37,599 nt of DNA, taken from Psychromonas arctica DSM 14288 (GTDB lineage Bacteria; Pseudomonadota; Gammaproteobacteria; Enterobacterales; Psychromonadaceae). Where the stretch lies: positions 1 through 37,599 of the forward strand of contig NZ_AXWP01000057.1 of NCBI RefSeq assembly GCF_000482725.1. Reading direction: 5' to 3'. Under the pieces are notes generated by a model. That model was not told the origin of the DNA and ran no database searches. It saw nothing but the letters and a program-made list of their open reading frames with translations. Made by a program: the position numbers and the translations under genes. Positions 36,828 to 37,599 of the stretch are shown here, piece after piece. Each line of letters starts with the position of its first letter. Position 1 is the first letter of the stretch.

Positions 36828-36922
36828 GTACAACGCCTAAATAACAGGCTAAGTAATTGTTGGCTAAAATTGTGTAGCGAAACGTAGCCAACTGTTACGT
36901 GTCCTTGTTGATTTTCTTATAG
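36828..36922 (-). other. attC site 3 (degenerate)
   Basis: Palindrome from GTACAAC (36828-36834) to CTTATAG (36916-36922). GTTGGCTA pairs with TAGCCAAC and AAATAACAGG with CCTTGTTGATTT (one bulge). The outer right core is poorly conserved. It marks the 5' boundary of the 157-aa cassette; the cassette beyond it appears to have been invaded by the IS110 element. Confidence 0.7.
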
Positions 36923-37161
36923 TTTGACCAATCCACTTCTTTAATAAAATAACTTATTATTATCTAAGTGGAACATGCTTCTGTTGGTTACGAATATTGA
37001 ATTGCTAAACATACAATGTTTCTAACAAGACGTTCGAGCCAACAGAACAACTCGCTTCAAAACGCATACTCAGGGATCGCCTACCACGACTATCTATAAG
37101 ACCTGCGAGAAACGAGCTTTAAGCACATTCCATCGTTAACTTTACGCGGAGGAGAGTCAAA
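36923..37161 (+). ncRNA. 5' non-coding end of an IS110-family element, candidate bridge-RNA region
   Basis: No gene lies in these 239 bp before the IS110 transposase start. In IS110-group elements the corresponding end encodes a bridge RNA that guides target choice. Visible here are an inverted repeat TTCTGTTGG (36979-36987) with CCAACAGAA (37039-37047) and, inside it, CTAACAAGACGTTC (37022-37035), which is identical over 14 bases to the attC 1 right half read on the minus strand. The true left end of the element was not found. The RNA is inferred from family knowledge only, and the attC-like stretch could instead be a buried attC half. Confidence 0.35.
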
Positions 37162-37264
37162 ATGAAAGGATATAACGTTGATGATTTTGCTGCTTTAATT
37201 GGCATCGATTGGGCGGATAAAAAGCACGACATCTGTGAACACCCAATTAATTCAGACAAATACA
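37162..37264 (+). pseudogene. IS110-family transposase, N-terminal fragment cut by IS630 insertion
   Basis: A strong GGAGGAG ribosome-binding site precedes ATG and then MKGYNVDDFAALIGIDWADK, KHDICEHPINSDKY. GIDWADKKHDIC is the first acidic motif of the IS110-type DEDD transposase. Coding is broken after about 35 codons by the IS630-family element; the fused frame stops at a TGA inside that element (37294-37296). The rest of the transposase should lie beyond the window. Confidence 0.8.
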
Positions 37265-37599
37265 TATACCCAAGCTACCTCAAGATGCAAAATTGAAGGT
37301 TTGAAAGTTATCATTAATTCTACTGTCTAAAGCATCATCAAGATTGGGTAACGTGTCATCGAAAAAATGATTAATATGCTGTCGAAATTCTTTTGCAGTT
37401 GCAAAATATTTATTATTTCTGGCGTATTCATTCATCACCTTCCATAAGCGTTCTATTGGGTTTAAATTAGGGCTGTATGGCGGTAAATAGTGCAATATTA
37501 TACCAAGCTCTTTTGCCGCAATTTTAACGACTTCACTACGGTGATACCCCGCTCCGTCAAGTATCAAATGAATAGGCAGATCTGTTCTGTATTGCTCTT
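37265..37599 (-). mobile_element. IS630-family insertion sequence, 3' end (continues past window)
   Basis: The end TATACCCAAGCTACCTCAAG starts at 37265 next to a TA dinucleotide, the target of IS630-type elements. The element is inserted in the IS110 transposase gene and holds a minus-strand transposase gene. Only its terminal 335 bp are in view. Confidence 0.85.
37280..37599 (-). CDS. IS630-family transposase, C-terminal part (truncated by window edge)
   Basis: The frame is open to the window end. It reads LPIHLILDGAGYHRSEVVKI with the second catalytic aspartate, then LPPYSPNLNPIERLWKVMNE with the catalytic glutamate of the DDE triad. The stretch YSPNLNPIERLW is diagnostic for the family. 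The 3' end is complete and lies 15 bp from the element terminus. Confidence 0.93.
   Translation of the reverse strand, partial: EQYRTDLPIHLILDGAGYHRSEVVKIAAKELGIILHYLPPYSPNLNPIERLWKVMNEYARNNKYFATAKEFRQHINHFFDDTLPNLDDALDSRINDNFQTFNFAS

Overview
The window looks like the chromosome of a marine, probably cold-adapted gammaproteobacterium of the Psychromonas/Moritella/Vibrio kind. This is inferred from the AT-rich sequence, from gene order shared with Escherichia coli (holC-valS-pepA facing lptF-lptG, and yibN-grxC-secB-gpsA facing gpmI-envC-yibQ), from a TAXI/TRAP uptake system and from marine-type attC sites. No rRNA, tRNA or CRISPR array was seen. Everything here was read by eye, with no database search.

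Left part, about 1-28290: ordinary core chromosome. It holds a fused TRAP permease with its TAXI receptor, an orphan periplasmic binding protein, and valS, holC and pepA on the minus strand facing lptF and lptG. A polar amino acid ABC transporter follows (ATPase, permease, binding protein), then nadE and asd. Next come the two facing housekeeping operons around 21.8 kb, panM, a DUF4136 lipoprotein and dusA. Hairpin terminators separate most units. In both transporters a hairpin lies between the binding-protein gene and the membrane genes. A 267-bp inverted-repeat element abuts panM and supplies its stop codon.

Right part, about 28300-37599: an accessory island at the 5' end of dusA, a known integration site. 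It starts with a tyrosine integrase and a HigB/HigA-type toxin-antitoxin pair. Beyond these lies a run of minus-strand cassette-like genes separated by attC sites, with no integron integrase in view, so it resembles a CALIN (attC cluster lacking intI). The passengers are a 121-aa protein, a truncated HNH endonuclease, a serine resolvase, a DUF5677-like protein and two unknown cassette proteins. The array has been heavily invaded. A class C group II intron sits inside an attC core, two MITE-like elements abut each other beside the intron, and an IS110-family transposase is split by an IS630-family element that runs off the window.

Most interesting points: the 5' non-coding end of the IS110 element holds a 14-base match to the attC consensus of this array, inside an inverted repeat, which could be a bridge-RNA guide or a buried attC. 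A fossil joins the 3' tails of two recombinase genes related to, but not copied from, the two intact ones. One MITE is clearly related to the resident IS630 by its ends.
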